Of a stretch of 64,000 bases of DNA, positions 37,247 through 46,709 are shown one piece after another (within the stretch, counting starts at the first letter, position 1; each line of letters starts with the position of its first letter). A model generated the notes under the pieces. It was not told where the DNA came from. It made no database searches and saw nothing but the letters and a program-made list of their open reading frames with translations. The stretch is from Roseococcus thiosulfatophilus (GTDB lineage: Bacteria; Pseudomonadota; Alphaproteobacteria; Acetobacterales; Acetobacteraceae): positions 151,894 through 215,893 of the forward strand of contig NZ_JAFFQY010000063.1 in NCBI RefSeq assembly GCF_017311575.1, in the 5' to 3' direction. The translations under genes were made by a program, and so were the position numbers.

Positions 37247-38731
37247 TCACTCCACCTCCAGCGACGCCTCCAGCCCCAGCGCCACCGCCAGCGCGTCCAG
37301 ACGGCGCAATACGCTCTCCCCCGCGAAGACGCCGGCGCCCTGCGCGAGGCGCAGCACCAGCCGCTGGCCGCGCCGCTCCAGCCGCGTGGCCTCCAGCAGC
37401 GAGGGCACGCCGCCCGAGAGCGTGAAGCCCAGCCGCAACGCGGCCCCCAGTGTCTCGGCCCGCCGCGTGGTGGCGGCCGAGAGCAGCAGCCGCGCCGGGG
37501 CCAGGAAGGGCGCCAGCGGGTCGGCCTCGTAGCGCAGCGCCGCCACCAGCGCGAGATAGGCGCGGGCGTGGTGGTCCAGCCCCACCCCGTGCAGCCGCAG
37601 CAGGCGCAGGAAGGCCTGTTCGGCGCGGTATTCGGGGTGGTCGCGGCTGCCGCTGTCGCTGATCCAGCAGGCGGCGGCCCGCAGGGCGCTGTCGGCCTCG
37701 GCCTCCTCGGCCAGGGGTTCCAGCCAGCGCAGCAGGGCGGGCGGCAGCCCCATGTCGCGGCCATTGCGCTGCGCGATCTCCCGCGCGGCGGCCAGCAGGG
37801 GGTCCTCCTCGCGTTCGCGGGGGGGCAGGCGCTGGGCATACCAGCCCTCGCGCAGCCCATTGGCCGAGAACACCACGCGGGCGGCGCCCGAGGCGCGCAG
37901 CAGCCGGCGCATCACCACCGCGGCGAAGGGCAGGTCGGCCAGGCGCTTGGTGGGGGCGGCGGGCATCCGCTCCAGTGACTTGCGCGGGGCGTTCATGATG
38001 ACGCCGGCGAGGTCCCGCGCCTCCTCCCGCCGGATGGCGTAGTGGTGGACGATGTTGAGGGGATAGCCCGTCTGCACGATGTGGATGCGCGCCAGCGCCC
38101 GGAAGGTGCCGCCCACCAGGAACAAATCCTTCAGCGGCGTGGCGCCCAGCCAGGGCACGGATTTCAATTCGGCCTCCGCGATGGCGCGGGCGCGGGTCGC
38201 ATCGCCCTCCGCCCGCTCGCCCAGGCGGATGGTGCCGATGGGCAGGGAGGCCGTGTCGGTGATGCGCCCCTGCGAAAGCCGCACCAGTTCGAGCGAACCG
38301 CCGCCCAGGTCGCCCAGCACCCCATCGGCCATGGGCACGCCCAGCAGCAGGCCCTCGGCCGAAAGCCGCGCCTCCTCCTCGCCGGTCAGGACGTTGAGCC
38401 GCGCGCCGGGCATGACGCGGGCCATCGCCTCCAGGAATTGCGCGCCGTTGCTGGCGTCGCGCACGGCGGCGGTGGCCATCACCTCCAGCGGCTCGGCGCC
38501 CATGCCGCGCGCCAGGGCGTGGTAGCGGCCGAGCACGGTCAGGGCCTGGCTGGCGGCGGCCTCGTTCAGTTCGCCGGTGGTGTGCAGACCGCGGCCCAGC
38601 CCCAGCACCGCCTTCTCGTTGAAGATGACATGCGGGTTGCGGCCGAGCCCCTCATAGACCACCAGCCGCACCGAGTTGGAACCCAGGTCCACCACGCCGG
38701 TGCGGATGCGGGTGGTGATGTTCGAATCCAT
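37247..38731 (-). CDS. ppx: Exopolyphosphatase (Ppx/GppA family)
   Basis: A 494-residue cytosolic enzyme that removes terminal phosphate from polyphosphate, and in some members hydrolyses pppGpp. The ASKHA-fold phosphate loops are DLGSNSVRLVVYEG (residues 15-28) and DLGGGSLELVRL (near 140). ATAAVRDASNG and GEEEARLSAEG are also conserved. The C-terminal half is an HD-like helical domain (HPEYRAEQAFLRLL, HGVGLDHHARAYLAL). It lies four bases after ppk and is surely cotranscribed. Ppx and GppA cannot be separated by sequence alone. Confidence 0.92.
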   Translation of the reverse strand: MDSNITTRIRTGVVDLGSNSVRLVVYEGLGRNPHVIFNEKAVLGLGRGLHTTGELNEAAASQALTVLGRYHALARGMGAEPLEVMATAAVRDASNGAQFLEAMARVMPGARLNVLTGEEEARLSAEGLLLGVPMADGVLGDLGGGSLELVRLSQGRITDTASLPIGTIRLGERAEGDATRARAIAEAELKSVPWLGATPLKDLFLVGGTFRALARIHIVQTGYPLNIVHHYAIRREEARDLAGVIMNAPRKSLERMPAAPTKRLADLPFAAVVMRRLLRASGAARVVFSANGLREGWYAQRLPPREREEDPLLAAAREIAQRNGRDMGLPPALLRWLEPLAEEAEADSALRAAACWISDSGSRDHPEYRAEQAFLRLLRLHGVGLDHHARAYLALVAALRYEADPLAPFLAPARLLLSAATTRRAETLGAALRLGFTLSGGVPSLLEATRLERRGQRLVLRLAQGAGVFAGESVLRRLDALAVALGLEASLEVE

Positions 38732-38735
38732 ACAG

Positions 38736-40916
38736 TCAGTCCTGATGCAATCGGTCTTGGCGGGCGCGGCGGGAGGTGGCCGAGCGCACGGGCCGTGACA
38801 GCGCGCTGCCGCGGCCGGAGAGCGAGGGGTTGGTCATGAAGTATTCGTGCGCCGAGAATTGCCGCGGGTCCGGCGCGCGGCGGCGCCAGGTGCCGTCGGG
38901 CTCCAGGTCCCAGCTTTGCGCGGCGTCGCGCAGGTTCACCACCATGATCTGGTCCAGCACCTGGGCGTGGACGGTGGCGTTCTCGACCGGCACCATGGTC
39001 TCGACGCGCCAGTCCATGTTGCGCGCCATCCAGTCGGCGCTGGAGATATAGACCCGCGCGCGGCGCGAGGGCATGCGGTGCCCGTTGCCGAAGGCATAGA
39101 CGCGGCTGTGCTCGAGAAAACGGCCCACGATGGACTTCACCCGGATGTTGTCCGACAGGCCAGGAACGCCCGGACGCAGGCAACAGATGCCACGCACCAC
39201 GCATTCCACATGCACCCCGGCCATCGAGGCGCGATAGAGCGCGTCAATGAGGTCCCGGTCCACCAGGCTGTTCATCTTGAGCCAGATGGTGGCCGGCTTG
39301 CCTTCGCGCGCGAAGGCGACCTCCTGCTCGATCAGGCCCATGAGGGTGGGGCGGATGGTCAGCGGCGCGAAGGCCAGCTTTTCCATGTCCTCGGGGCGGG
39401 CGTAGCCGGTCATGTAGTTGAACAGCTTGGCGGCGTCGCGCGTCAGCGTGGGCTCGGCCGTGAAGTAGCTGAGGTCGGTGTAGATGCGCGCCGTGATGGG
39501 GTGGTAGTTGCCCGTGCCGAAATGGGCGTAGCTGCGAAGCCCGCCGCCCTCGCGCCGCACCACGAGTGAGACCTTCGCGTGGGTCTTCAGCTCCACGAAG
39601 CCGAAGACGACCTGCACGCCGGCCGCTTCCAGTTCGCGCGCGATGGAGATGTTGCGCTCCTCGTCGAAACGCGCCTTCAGCTCCACCATGGCGGTGACGG
39701 ACTTGCCGGCCTCGGCGGCCTCGATCAGGGCGCGGGCGATGGGGCTGTCGCGGCTGGTGCGGTAGAGCGTCTGCTTGATGGACACCACCGAGGGGTCCCG
39801 CGCCGCCTGCCGCAGGAACTGCACCACCACGTCGAAGCTCTCATAGGGGTGGTGGACCACGATGTCCTTGGCGCGGATCGCCGCGAAGCAGTCGCCGCCG
39901 AAATCCAGGATGCGCTCGGGGAAGCGGGGCGTGTAGGGCGTGAACAGCAGGTCCGGCCGGTCATCCACGATCATCTGCGAAAGGTCCGCCACACCGAGCA
40001 GGCCGTTCACCGTGAAGATGCCGTCGGGCGAGGCGTCCAGCTCTTCCGCCACGAACTCGATCATGTCGGACGGCATGCGCGCATCCACGGCCAGGCGGAT
40101 GGCGCGGCCGCGGCGGCGCCGCTTCAGCGCCGTCTCGTAGGAGCGGACGAGGTCCTCGGCCTCCTCCTCGAACTCCACATCGGTGTCGCGGATCAGGCGG
40201 AACAGCCCGCGCTCGGCCACGATGAAGCCAGGGAAGAGGTGGTGCAGGTTCAGCGCCACCACATCCTCCAGCAGGGCGAAGCGGATGCCCTCCTCGCCGG
40301 GGGGCAGGCGGATGAAGCGGTCCACCTGCGGCGGCAGCGGGATCAGCGCGCGCATGGTTCCGCCATCCTCCTCGCGCACCAGCTTCAGCACCATGCAGAG
40401 CGCGAGGTTGGAGATGAAGGGGAAGGGGTGTGCCGGGTCCACCGCCAGCGGCGTCAGCACGGGGAAGACGCGGTCCTGGAAGAAGGCCTCCAGCCAGGCG
40501 ATGTCCGGCTCGCCCAGCGCATCGGCGTCCAGCAGCGTCACGCCGGCGGCGCGCAGCTGCTTGTGCAGCGTGGTCCAGGCCGTCTGCTGCCCCTCGATCA
40601 GCTTCAGCGCCCGCTGGTGGATGGCCTGCAATTGCTGCGTGGGCGAGAGCCCGTCCGGCGAGAGGGTGGTGACGTTCTCGCGCTCCTGCCCCACCAGCCC
40701 GGCCACGCGCACCGAATAGAATTCGTCCAGGTTGGAGCCCGAGATGGCCACGAAGCGCAGCCGCTCCAGCAGCGGGTGCTGGGGGTTCGCCGCCTCCTCC
40801 AGCACGCGGGTGTTGAAGTCGAGCCAGGACAGCTCGCGGTTGAAGAAGCGGCCGGGCTCCTGCGCGGGTTCGGGGGCGGGCGGGGCGATCTGGGGCAGGG
40901 TCACGGCGCTGGGCAT
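38736..40916 (-). CDS. ppk1: Polyphosphate kinase 1
   Basis: A 726-residue enzyme making inorganic polyphosphate from ATP. The N domain starts [20 protein letters not shown] and includes [17 protein letters not shown]. The catalytic C-terminal domains contain [31 protein letters not shown] and [19 protein letters not shown], the last with the autophosphorylated histidine. The ATG at 40916 gives the normal N-terminus; the open frame extends further upstream into hda antisense and is not used. It precedes ppx with a four-base gap and follows the hda-like gene after ten bases. Confidence 0.96.
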   Translation of the reverse strand: MPSAVTLPQIAPPAPEPAQEPGRFFNRELSWLDFNTRVLEEAANPQHPLLERLRFVAISGSNLDEFYSVRVAGLVGQERENVTTLSPDGLSPTQQLQAIHQRALKLIEGQQTAWTTLHKQLRAAGVTLLDADALGEPDIAWLEAFFQDRVFPVLTPLAVDPAHPFPFISNLALCMVLKLVREEDGGTMRALIPLPPQVDRFIRLPPGEEGIRFALLEDVVALNLHHLFPGFIVAERGLFRLIRDTDVEFEEEAEDLVRSYETALKRRRRGRAIRLAVDARMPSDMIEFVAEELDASPDGIFTVNGLLGVADLSQMIVDDRPDLLFTPYTPRFPERILDFGGDCFAAIRAKDIVVHHPYESFDVVVQFLRQAARDPSVVSIKQTLYRTSRDSPIARALIEAAEAGKSVTAMVELKARFDEERNISIARELEAAGVQVVFGFVELKTHAKVSLVVRREGGGLRSYAHFGTGNYHPITARIYTDLSYFTAEPTLTRDAAKLFNYMTGYARPEDMEKLAFAPLTIRPTLMGLIEQEVAFAREGKPATIWLKMNSLVDRDLIDALYRASMAGVHVECVVRGICCLRPGVPGLSDNIRVKSIVGRFLEHSRVYAFGNGHRMPSRRARVYISSADWMARNMDWRVETMVPVENATVHAQVLDQIMVVNLRDAAQSWDLEPDGTWRRRAPDPRQFSAHEYFMTNPSLSGRGSALSRPVRSATSRRARQDRLHQD

Positions 40917-40926
40917 GGCGGGCACG

Positions 40927-41637
40927 CTACAGCAACCTGGCGTGTTCGCGCAGGAGGTCCGGCGCCGCTGTCTCGAAACCATCATGATCGAGCAGGGGCG
41001 CCAGGGCGGCCAGGGCGGACCGAAGGGTGGGCCGCGCATGGGTGCCGAGCGTGGCACGATCCAGCCGGGCCACGGCTTCGGCCATCGCGGCCGCGCTGCG
41101 CGGCAGGTGCAGCCGCAGCCGCGCGCCCAGGCCCGGGTCCAGCGACAGCTGCCGGTCCGCCAGGTGCTTGGCGAAGAGCGCGTCCAGAAGCGCGTCGGAG
41201 GGCTCGTTGGTCATGGCCACCGCCGTGGCGGCGAGGCGGGAGCGCAGATCCGGCAGCGCCACCGTCCAGCGGGAGGGGGCGGCACGCCCGGCCATCAGCA
41301 GCGGCAGGCCGGCCTCGGCGCAGGCGTTGATCAGGTGGAACAACGCCGCCTCCTCGCCCGGGGCATCGGCCATATCCAGCGCGATGCCGCGGGTGGGGGC
41401 CTCGGGCAGGCCGCGCAGGGCGGGCCCTTCGCGCAGCTCCCAGCCGTGGGCCGCCGCCATCATGTGCAGCAGGTGCGTCTTGCCCGTGCCGGGGGGGCCG
41501 GCCAGCAGCAGGCGCCCATGCGGCCAGCGGTCAGGCTCGGACAGCCAGCGCAGCGCCTCCTCGTTGCTGGCGTCGGCGATGAAGTCGGCCGCGGCGAAGG
41601 AGGGGGCGAGTTCCAGGGGCAGGGCGAGCTGGATCAC
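40927..41637 (-). CDS. hdaA: DnaA regulatory inactivator Hda/HdaA-like protein
   Basis: A 236-residue DnaA-paralogue that, with the DNA polymerase sliding clamp, stimulates DnaA-ATP hydrolysis after initiation. QLALPLE at residues 3-9 matches the clamp-binding consensus at the N-terminus of Hda proteins. Walker A is GPPGTGKT (47-54); sensor segments follow in [13 protein letters not shown] and the C-terminal helical lid is present, without DnaA's DNA-binding domain. The GTG start at 41637 overlaps the stop of the upstream permease as GTGA. Upstream of ppk, a frequent alphaproteobacterial arrangement. Confidence 0.88.
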   Translation of the reverse strand: MIQLALPLELAPSFAAADFIADASNEEALRWLSEPDRWPHGRLLLAGPPGTGKTHLLHMMAAAHGWELREGPALRGLPEAPTRGIALDMADAPGEEAALFHLINACAEAGLPLLMAGRAAPSRWTVALPDLRSRLAATAVAMTNEPSDALLDALFAKHLADRQLSLDPGLGARLRLHLPRSAAAMAEAVARLDRATLGTHARPTLRSALAALAPLLDHDGFETAAPDLLREHARLL

Positions 41638-42791
41638 GGCCCATCCCCCGGCCGCGGCGGGTCGAGATAGACGGGGCTGTCCAGGTAGCGGCGCAGCCAG
41701 TAGCGCGCCAGCACGCCCACCGCCGCCGCGATGGGCACGGCCAGCAGCACACCGAGGAAGCCGAAGGCCACGCCGCCGGCGAAGAGGGCGAAGATGACCC
41801 AGACGGCGTGCAGCTCCACGCGGTCGCCCAGCAGGCGTGGGTAGATGACATAGCCTTCCAGCACCTGGCCCAGCACGAAGATGCCCACCACCAGGATCAC
41901 GCCATTCCAGTCGCCCCATTGCCCGATGGCGAGCAGCACCGACAGCGCGAATCCCGTCAGCGACCCCACATAGGGAATGAAGGAGAGCAGCCCGGACACC
42001 AGGCCCACCATCAGCCCCAGCTCCAGCCCCACGGCCGAGAGGGTGATGGCGTAGAAGGCCCCCAGCGCCAGGCAGCACAGCAGCTGTCCGCGCAGCCAGG
42101 CGGAGAGCACCCGGTCCACGTCGCGCGCCAGTTGCAGCACGGTGGGGGCGGAGCGCCGGGGCAGCCAGCGCTCCAGCCGGCCCATGATGCCCGGCCAGTC
42201 GCGCAGCAGGTAGAAGCTGACCACGGGGGTCACCACCGCCAGGGTGAAGACGTGGAACAGCGCCATGCCCTGGCCCAGCAGCCGTGTGGCCGAGGTGCCG
42301 AGCCAGCCCACCATGGTCCCCGCCTGGCTGATGATGAGTTCGCGCAGCCGCGCATCCACCATCTCGGGCCCGGCGGCTTCCTCCAGCGCCAGCAGGAAGT
42401 CGCGCAGGGCCGCGTTGATGGTGGCGATGTAGCCGGGCAGCCGCGTCAGCAGCACACCGATCTGCGCCAGGATCAGCGGGTAGAGCAGCAGCACCGCCAG
42501 CAGCCCCAGCAGCAGCAGCATCGTGACCAGCAGGATGGCCGAAAGCCAGCGCGGCATGCCCAGGCGCGCCATGCGGCTGGCCAGCGGGTCGAGGAAATAG
42601 GCGATGCAGGCGGCCAGCACGAAGGGCGTCAGGATGGCCGAGAACATCCAGAGCCCGAGCAGCAGCGCGATACCCACTCCCACCAGCAGCGCCAGGCGCT
42701 GACGGCGGCTCGGGCCCGTGGGGGGCACGCGTCCGCGCCCAGGAGGCGGGGCGGGCAGGGAGGGCAGGCGCGCCACCATGTCGGGCGGCAT
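41634..42791 (-). CDS. AI-2E family transporter (PerM-like)
   Basis: A 385-residue inner-membrane protein with about eight hydrophobic segments. The sequence carries the family pattern: an N-terminal hairpin (FVLAACIAYFLDPLASRM), a central loop domain, then FIPYVGSLTGFALSVLLAI, YVIYPRLLGDRVELHAVWVIFALF and a final GVLLAVPIAAAVGVLARY. Some relatives export autoinducer-2, others act as antiporters; the function here is undetermined. It overlaps the genes on both sides (TGATG with the phosphatidyltransferase, GTGA with hdaA), so the three are translationally coupled. Confidence 0.88.
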   Translation of the reverse strand: MPPDMVARLPSLPAPPPGRGRVPPTGPSRRQRLALLVGVGIALLLGLWMFSAILTPFVLAACIAYFLDPLASRMARLGMPRWLSAILLVTMLLLLGLLAVLLLYPLILAQIGVLLTRLPGYIATINAALRDFLLALEEAAGPEMVDARLRELIISQAGTMVGWLGTSATRLLGQGMALFHVFTLAVVTPVVSFYLLRDWPGIMGRLERWLPRRSAPTVLQLARDVDRVLSAWLRGQLLCCLALGAFYAITLSAVGLELGLMVGLVSGLLSFIPYVGSLTGFALSVLLAIGQWGDWNGVILVVGIFVLGQVLEGYVIYPRLLGDRVELHAVWVIFALFAGGVAFGFLGVLLAVPIAAAVGVLARYWLRRYLDSPVYLDPPRPGDGP

Positions 42792-43405
42792 CAGTCGAGG
42801 CCCTTCAGGCGCCGCGCGGCCCCCGCCACATAGGCGATGCCGGAGGCCAGGGTGGTTGCCGCCACCAGCCAGACCAGCGTCTCCAGCGCCAGCGGCATGG
42901 CGGGGCCCAAGCCCGCCGTGAACAGCGCCAGCGCGGCGAGCCCGATCTGCAGCGCGGTGTTCACCTTCGAGACGAGGATGGGCTGGATGACAGGGCGCTG
43001 CCCCACCATCCAGAGCAGCAGCAGCCCGCCCACAATCAGCACGTCGCGGAACACGACCAGGATGGCCAGCCAGTCGGGCAGCACCTGGATGGCCGCCAGC
43101 GTCACATAGACCGAGACCAGCAGCGCCTTGTCCGCCACCGGGTCGAGCAGCGCGCCGATCTGCGAGCGCGCGTTCATCACCCGCGCCAGCCAGCCATCCA
43201 GCGCGTCGGACAGCCCGGCCGCGACGAAGACGAGGAAGGCCAGGTCCAGCCGCTTCTGCAGGATCAGCCAGATGGTGGCCGGCACGGCCAGCAGCCGCGC
43301 GAAGGTGATGATATTAGGAAGGGTCAGCAGGTCATGCGCGGGCGAGGGGCCCGGCGCGGGCGCGCCGGGTGGCGGTGTGCCGGGTCCGGGCTCACCTGCC
43401 GCCAA
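42791..43405 (-). CDS. CDP-alcohol phosphatidyltransferase family protein
   Basis: A 204-residue membrane enzyme with about five hydrophobic helices that transfers a phosphatidyl group from CDP-diacylglycerol to an alcohol. The full active-site pattern D-x2-D-G-x2-A-R-x8-G-x3-D-x3-D is visible in DALDGWLAR...GALLDPVAD. The acceptor is probably glycerol-3-phosphate (PgsA-like) or a related alcohol; similarity alone does not decide. The start is TTG at 43405 with AGGTGG upstream; no ATG or GTG is available in frame, and the Pro/Gly-rich first 24 residues are unusual. Overlaps the upstream gene by 14 bases. Confidence 0.85.
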   Translation of the reverse strand: MAAGEPGPGTPPPGAPAPGPSPAHDLLTLPNIITFARLLAVPATIWLILQKRLDLAFLVFVAAGLSDALDGWLARVMNARSQIGALLDPVADKALLVSVYVTLAAIQVLPDWLAILVVFRDVLIVGGLLLLWMVGQRPVIQPILVSKVNTALQIGLAALALFTAGLGPAMPLALETLVWLVAATTLASGIAYVAGAARRLKGLD

Positions 43406-44054
43406 GGCCCACCTGCCAGACCGGCCCGGCGCTGTCCACGAAAAGGCCCATGGCCGAGAGGCTGGAAGCGGCCTCGGCCGGCAGGCTCCGCAGCCCGAGG
43501 CGCACCCGCGCGCTGTCCATGTTCATGGCCAGCACCTCGACGCTGACCACGCTGCCGGACTGCATCATGCGCCGCCGCAGTTCGAGCCAGGCGGGGAGCG
43601 AACCCAGCACGGCCTCGGCCTCGATGGTGGAGGTCGCGGCCATCGGGACATTGAGCGCGAGGCCGCCTGTCCCGGGCGCGGGGCCACCGGCCATGCCGCC
43701 GCCCACGGACCGGCCAAGCGCGGCGCTGACGGCCCCCGGCGAGAACTGCACCGTCACGCGGCCGATATAGCGGGTGGCCGTGGTGCGCTCCTCCTCGATG
43801 ATGATGGCGGCCACCATGGAGTCCAGCTGCGAGGCCGGGGGCGCCGAGCGCGATTCGCCCAGCGCCTCGGCCATGCGCTGGAAGGCGATGCGGGTGGCGG
43901 AGGCATGCGCCAGCTCCCGCGCCGCGACCGCATTGGCCGCGCTGGCCTCGGCCGGCACGCCACGTTGCACCAGGGGGTTGTCCTGCGCCGCCAGGGGGAG
44001 GCAAAAGACGGCCGTGAGCATGAGGCCGAGCAGGCCGCGCCGCAGCGCCGCCAT
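43392..44054 (-). CDS. Secreted DUF2066-like protein
   Basis: A 220-residue protein with a signal peptide (MAALRRGLLGLMLTAVFCLPLAAQ). The mature N-terminus has EASAANAVAARELAHASATRIAFQRMAEAL, resembling DUF2066 proteins found at this place upstream of hda in alphaproteobacteria. It is shorter than most DUF2066 proteins; the Gly-rich middle (GGGMAGGPAPGTGG) may be a linker. No catalytic motif is seen and the function is unknown. The ATG at 44054 is chosen for the signal peptide. It heads the minus-strand operon and is divergent from purM. Confidence 0.6.
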   Translation of the reverse strand: MAALRRGLLGLMLTAVFCLPLAAQDNPLVQRGVPAEASAANAVAARELAHASATRIAFQRMAEALGESRSAPPASQLDSMVAAIIIEEERTTATRYIGRVTVQFSPGAVSAALGRSVGGGMAGGPAPGTGGLALNVPMAATSTIEAEAVLGSLPAWLELRRRMMQSGSVVSVEVLAMNMDSARVRLGLRSLPAEAASSLSAMGLFVDSAGPVWQVGLGGR

Positions 44055-44169
44055 CAGCCGGGCGGGCGTGGTCGCGGCCCGCGCGGTCGTCCTGTATCCT
44101 GCATCCAAGGCGGCTGTCCTCCTGACCGGGGTGCATCGCACCGTTTGACTTAGCCCATCGGAGGCGACC

Positions 44170-45252
44170 CTGAACAGTTCGCACGACAAAGACCCGACCC
44201 CCAATGGGCTGACCTATGCGCAGGCCGGCGTGGATATCGAAGCCGGCGACGCGTTGGTGGAACGCATCAAACCCCTCGCGCGTTCCACCGACCGTGCGGG
44301 AACCATGGGGGGCCTGGGCGGCTTCGGCGCGCTGTTCGACCTGAAGGCCGCGGGCTTCATCGACCCCGTGCTGGTCAGCGCCACCGATGGCGTGGGCACC
44401 AAGCTGCGGCTCGCCATCGAGGCCGGGCGGCATGGCGAGGTGGGGGTGGACCTCGTCGCCATGTGCGTGAACGACCTGGTGGTGCAGGGCGCCGAGCCGC
44501 TGTTCTTCCTGGACTATTTCGCCACCGGCAAGCTGGATGTGGCGCACGCGGCCGAGGTCGTCTCAGGCATCGCCGAGGGCTGCCGCCAGGCCGGCTGCGC
44601 TCTGGTGGGCGGCGAAACGGCCGAGATGCCCGGCATGTATCATGGCGGCGACTATGACCTGGCCGGCTTCGCCGTGGGCGCGGCCGAGCGCGGCGCCCTG
44701 CTGCCGCGCGGGGTGGGGCCGGGCGATGTGCTGGTCGGCCTGTCCAGCTCGGGCGTGCATTCCAACGGCTTCTCGCTGGTCCGGCGCATCCTGGAGGCGA
44801 GCGGCGCGCGGCTGGAGGCCGAGGCGCCCTTCGCCCCCGGCAAGACGCTGGCCGAGGCGCTGCTGGCCCCCACCCGCATCTATGTGAAGCCGCTGCTGGC
44901 GCTGCACCGGGCGGGCATGCTGAAGGCCGCCGCCCACATCACGGGCGGGGGCCTGCCGGGCAATCTGCCGCGTGTGCTGCCCGAGGGCGTGCATGCCGTG
45001 GTGGAGGCCGGCGCCTGGACGCCGCCCCCCGTCTTCCCCTGGCTGGCCCGCGCCGGCGGCGTGGCCGAGGCCGAGATGCTGCGCGTGTTCAACTGCGGGA
45101 TCGGCATGGTGGCCGTGGTCGCGGCTGAACATGCGGAGGAGGCGGTGGCCCGGCTCAACGCGGCCGGCGAGACCGCCCAGCGCATCGGCACGATCGAGGC
45201 CGGCGGCGGCGAGGAGGCCGAGGTGGTGATGCGGGGCCGCCTGTTTTCATGA
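44170..45252 (+). CDS. purM: Phosphoribosylformylglycinamidine cyclo-ligase (probable CTG start)
   Basis: AIR synthetase, fifth step of purine synthesis, 360 residues. Motifs [48 protein letters not shown] and [11 protein letters not shown] are complete. The first ATG/GTG/TTG in frame is the GTG at 44230, but that would delete the conserved [14 protein letters not shown]-terminal segment. An in-frame stop at 44146 leaves only CTG at 44170 in a starting position, five bases after GGAGG (44160-44164); it gives [22 protein letters not shown]. purN overlaps by four bases. CTG initiation is my inference. Confidence 0.92.
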   Translation: MNSSHDKDPTPNGLTYAQAGVDIEAGDALVERIKPLARSTDRAGTMGGLGGFGALFDLKAAGFIDPVLVSATDGVGTKLRLAIEAGRHGEVGVDLVAMCVNDLVVQGAEPLFFLDYFATGKLDVAHAAEVVSGIAEGCRQAGCALVGGETAEMPGMYHGGDYDLAGFAVGAAERGALLPRGVGPGDVLVGLSSSGVHSNGFSLVRRILEASGARLEAEAPFAPGKTLAEALLAPTRIYVKPLLALHRAGMLKAAAHITGGGLPGNLPRVLPEGVHAVVEAGAWTPPPVFPWLARAGGVAEAEMLRVFNCGIGMVAVVAAEHAEEAVARLNAAGETAQRIGTIEAGGGEEAEVVMRGRLFS

Positions 45253-45929
45253 CGCGGCCCAAGGTCGCGGTCCTGATTTCGGGCCGCGGGTCGAACATGG
45301 CGGCGCTGTTGGAGGCGGCCGCCCAGCCCGACTACCCAGCCGAGATCGCCCTGGTCCTGTCCAACCGCGCCGATGCGGCGGGTCTCGCCCATGCCGCCGG
45401 GCGGGGCGTGCCCACGGCGGTGGTCGAGAGCCGCGGCCGGACCCGCGAGGCGTTCGAGGCCGCGCTGCAGGCCGAGCTGGCCGCGCATGGCATCACCCTG
45501 GTCGCGCTGGCGGGCTTCATGCGGGTGCTGACCGAGGGCTTCGTCCGCGCCTGGGAAGGGCGGATGGTGAATATCCACCCCTCGCTCCTGCCCGCCTTCC
45601 CGGGGCTGGACACCCATGCCCGCGCGCTGGCCGCGGGTGTCCGGCTGCATGGTTGCACCGTGCATCTGGTCACGCCCGGGGTGGATGAGGGCCCCATCAT
45701 CGCCCAGGCCGCGGTGCCCGTCCTGCCCGACGACACGGAGGCGGCCCTGGCCGCGCGGGTCCTGACCGAGGAGCACCGCCTCTACCCGGCGGCGCTGGCC
45801 TGGCTGGCTTCAGGGCGGGTGCGGCTGGAGGGCGGGCGCGTGGTGGGAACGCTGCGGACCGCGACGGGCGCGCTGGTGAACCCCTTGCCCGGATACGCGC
45901 CGCTTCCTACACATCGCGCCAAGGATTGA
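45249..45929 (+). CDS. purN: Phosphoribosylglycinamide formyltransferase
   Basis: A 226-residue enzyme that transfers the formyl group of 10-formyltetrahydrofolate to GAR in purine synthesis. The substrate loop [16 protein letters not shown] is at residues 7-22; the catalytic region shows [22 protein letters not shown] with Asn and His, and [19 protein letters not shown] with the catalytic Asp. The start overlaps the purM stop (ATGA). A proline-containing C-terminal tail of about 15 residues is extra. Confidence 0.96.
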   Translation: MTRPKVAVLISGRGSNMAALLEAAAQPDYPAEIALVLSNRADAAGLAHAAGRGVPTAVVESRGRTREAFEAALQAELAAHGITLVALAGFMRVLTEGFVRAWEGRMVNIHPSLLPAFPGLDTHARALAAGVRLHGCTVHLVTPGVDEGPIIAQAAVPVLPDDTEAALAARVLTEEHRLYPAALAWLASGRVRLEGGRVVGTLRTATGALVNPLPGYAPLPTHRAKD

Positions 45930-45942
45930 GGAGAGCCCTGAG

Positions 45943-46101
45943 ATGGCCGAGCAGCACCACGATATCGAGTTCGTCGAAGTGAAGGCCGAGGACATCATGT
46001 CCGAGCGCCAGGGCCTCTACGACGCCTTCATGGCGTCCATTCCCTGGGCCGTGGGCGCGACCGCGGTGCTCCTGGTGCTGATCTACCTGATCTGGGGCTG
46101 A
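45943..46101 (+). CDS. Small aa3-type cytochrome c oxidase subunit IV-like protein
   Basis: A 52-residue protein: an acidic N-terminus (MAEQHHDIEFVEVKAEDIM), then ERQGLYDAFMASIPWAVG running into one transmembrane helix (about residues 33-51) ending IYLIWG. This layout matches the short alphaproteobacterial aa3-oxidase subunit IV family. It lies 13 bases after purN, and GAGGAG lies about ten bases before the ATG. No other oxidase gene is in the window. The assignment rests on length, shape and a remembered family pattern. Confidence 0.65.
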   Translation: MAEQHHDIEFVEVKAEDIMSERQGLYDAFMASIPWAVGATAVLLVLIYLIWG

Positions 46102-46116
46102 GCCCCGCGGCGTAAA

Positions 46117-46138
46117 GGGGGGCGGTCGCCCGCCCCCC
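46117..46138. terminator. Bidirectional hairpin between the small oxidase subunit and ndk
   Basis: GGGGGGCGG-TCGC-CCGCCCCCC, nine perfect base pairs, between convergent genes. No U-run on either side, so it may act as a barrier or mRNA-stabilising end rather than a strong intrinsic terminator. Confidence 0.5.
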
Positions 46139-46150
46139 CCCCGACATCGT

Positions 46151-46573
46151 TCAGCCGACGATTTCGCTGCCGGCGAAGAAATAGGCGATCTCGATGGCCG
46201 CGTTCTCGGCGCTGTCGCTGCCGTGCACGCTGTTGGCCTCGATGCTCTCGGCGAACATCTTGCGGATGGTGCCCTCGGCGGCGTTGGCCGGGTTGGTGGC
46301 GCCCATCAGCTCGCGGTTCTTGGCCACGGCGTTCTCGCCTTCCAGCACCTGCACCACCACGGGGCCCGAGGTCATGAAGGACACCAGCTCGCCATAGAAG
46401 GGGCGGGCGGCGTGGACTTCGTAGAACTTCTTGGCCTGCGTCTCGGTCATGTGGATGCGCTTCTGCGCCACGATGCGCAGGCCGTTCTCCTCGAACACGG
46501 CGTTGATCTTGCCGGTGAGGTTGCGCCGCGTGGCGTCGGGCTTGAGGATGCTGAAGGTGCGTTCGATGGCCAT
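46151..46573 (-). CDS. ndk: Nucleoside diphosphate kinase
   Basis: A 140-residue enzyme that equilibrates nucleoside di- and triphosphates. [21 protein letters not shown] opens the protein, and the catalytic histidine is in [13 protein letters not shown] near residue 117. The size and motifs are standard. An AGGA sequence precedes the ATG. The frame is open far upstream but lies antisense to the ABC-F gene. It is divergent from that gene. Confidence 0.97.
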   Translation of the reverse strand: MAIERTFSILKPDATRRNLTGKINAVFEENGLRIVAQKRIHMTETQAKKFYEVHAARPFYGELVSFMTSGPVVVQVLEGENAVAKNRELMGATNPANAAEGTIRKMFAESIEANSVHGSDSAENAAIEIAYFFAGSEIVG

Positions 46574-46672
46574 GGGGATATTCCTGCCGTTGGGATGTGG
46601 CGCTGGCCGGGCGGATAGGCGTCCACCGCCCCGGGCGCAAGCCCTCGGCCCTTGATTCCCCGCGCGGACGCG

Positions 46673-46702
46673 CTGACGGCGGGTGTCGCCCCGCGCTATA
46701 AC
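46673..46702 (+). promoter_or_regulatory. Candidate promoter giving a leaderless ABC-F transcript
   Basis: CTGACG (46673-46678), 18-base spacer, TATAAC (46697-46702; five of six to the -10 consensus). The expected initiation base is at or next to the ATG at 46710, and no Shine-Dalgarno precedes that ATG. Confidence 0.5.
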
Positions 46703-46709
46703 CACGCGC

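Noticed and set aside
44230..44232. GTG at 44230 as the purM start
   Set aside because: It would remove a conserved N-terminal segment of AIR synthetase and has no ribosome-binding site, whereas CTG 44170 has GGAGG.
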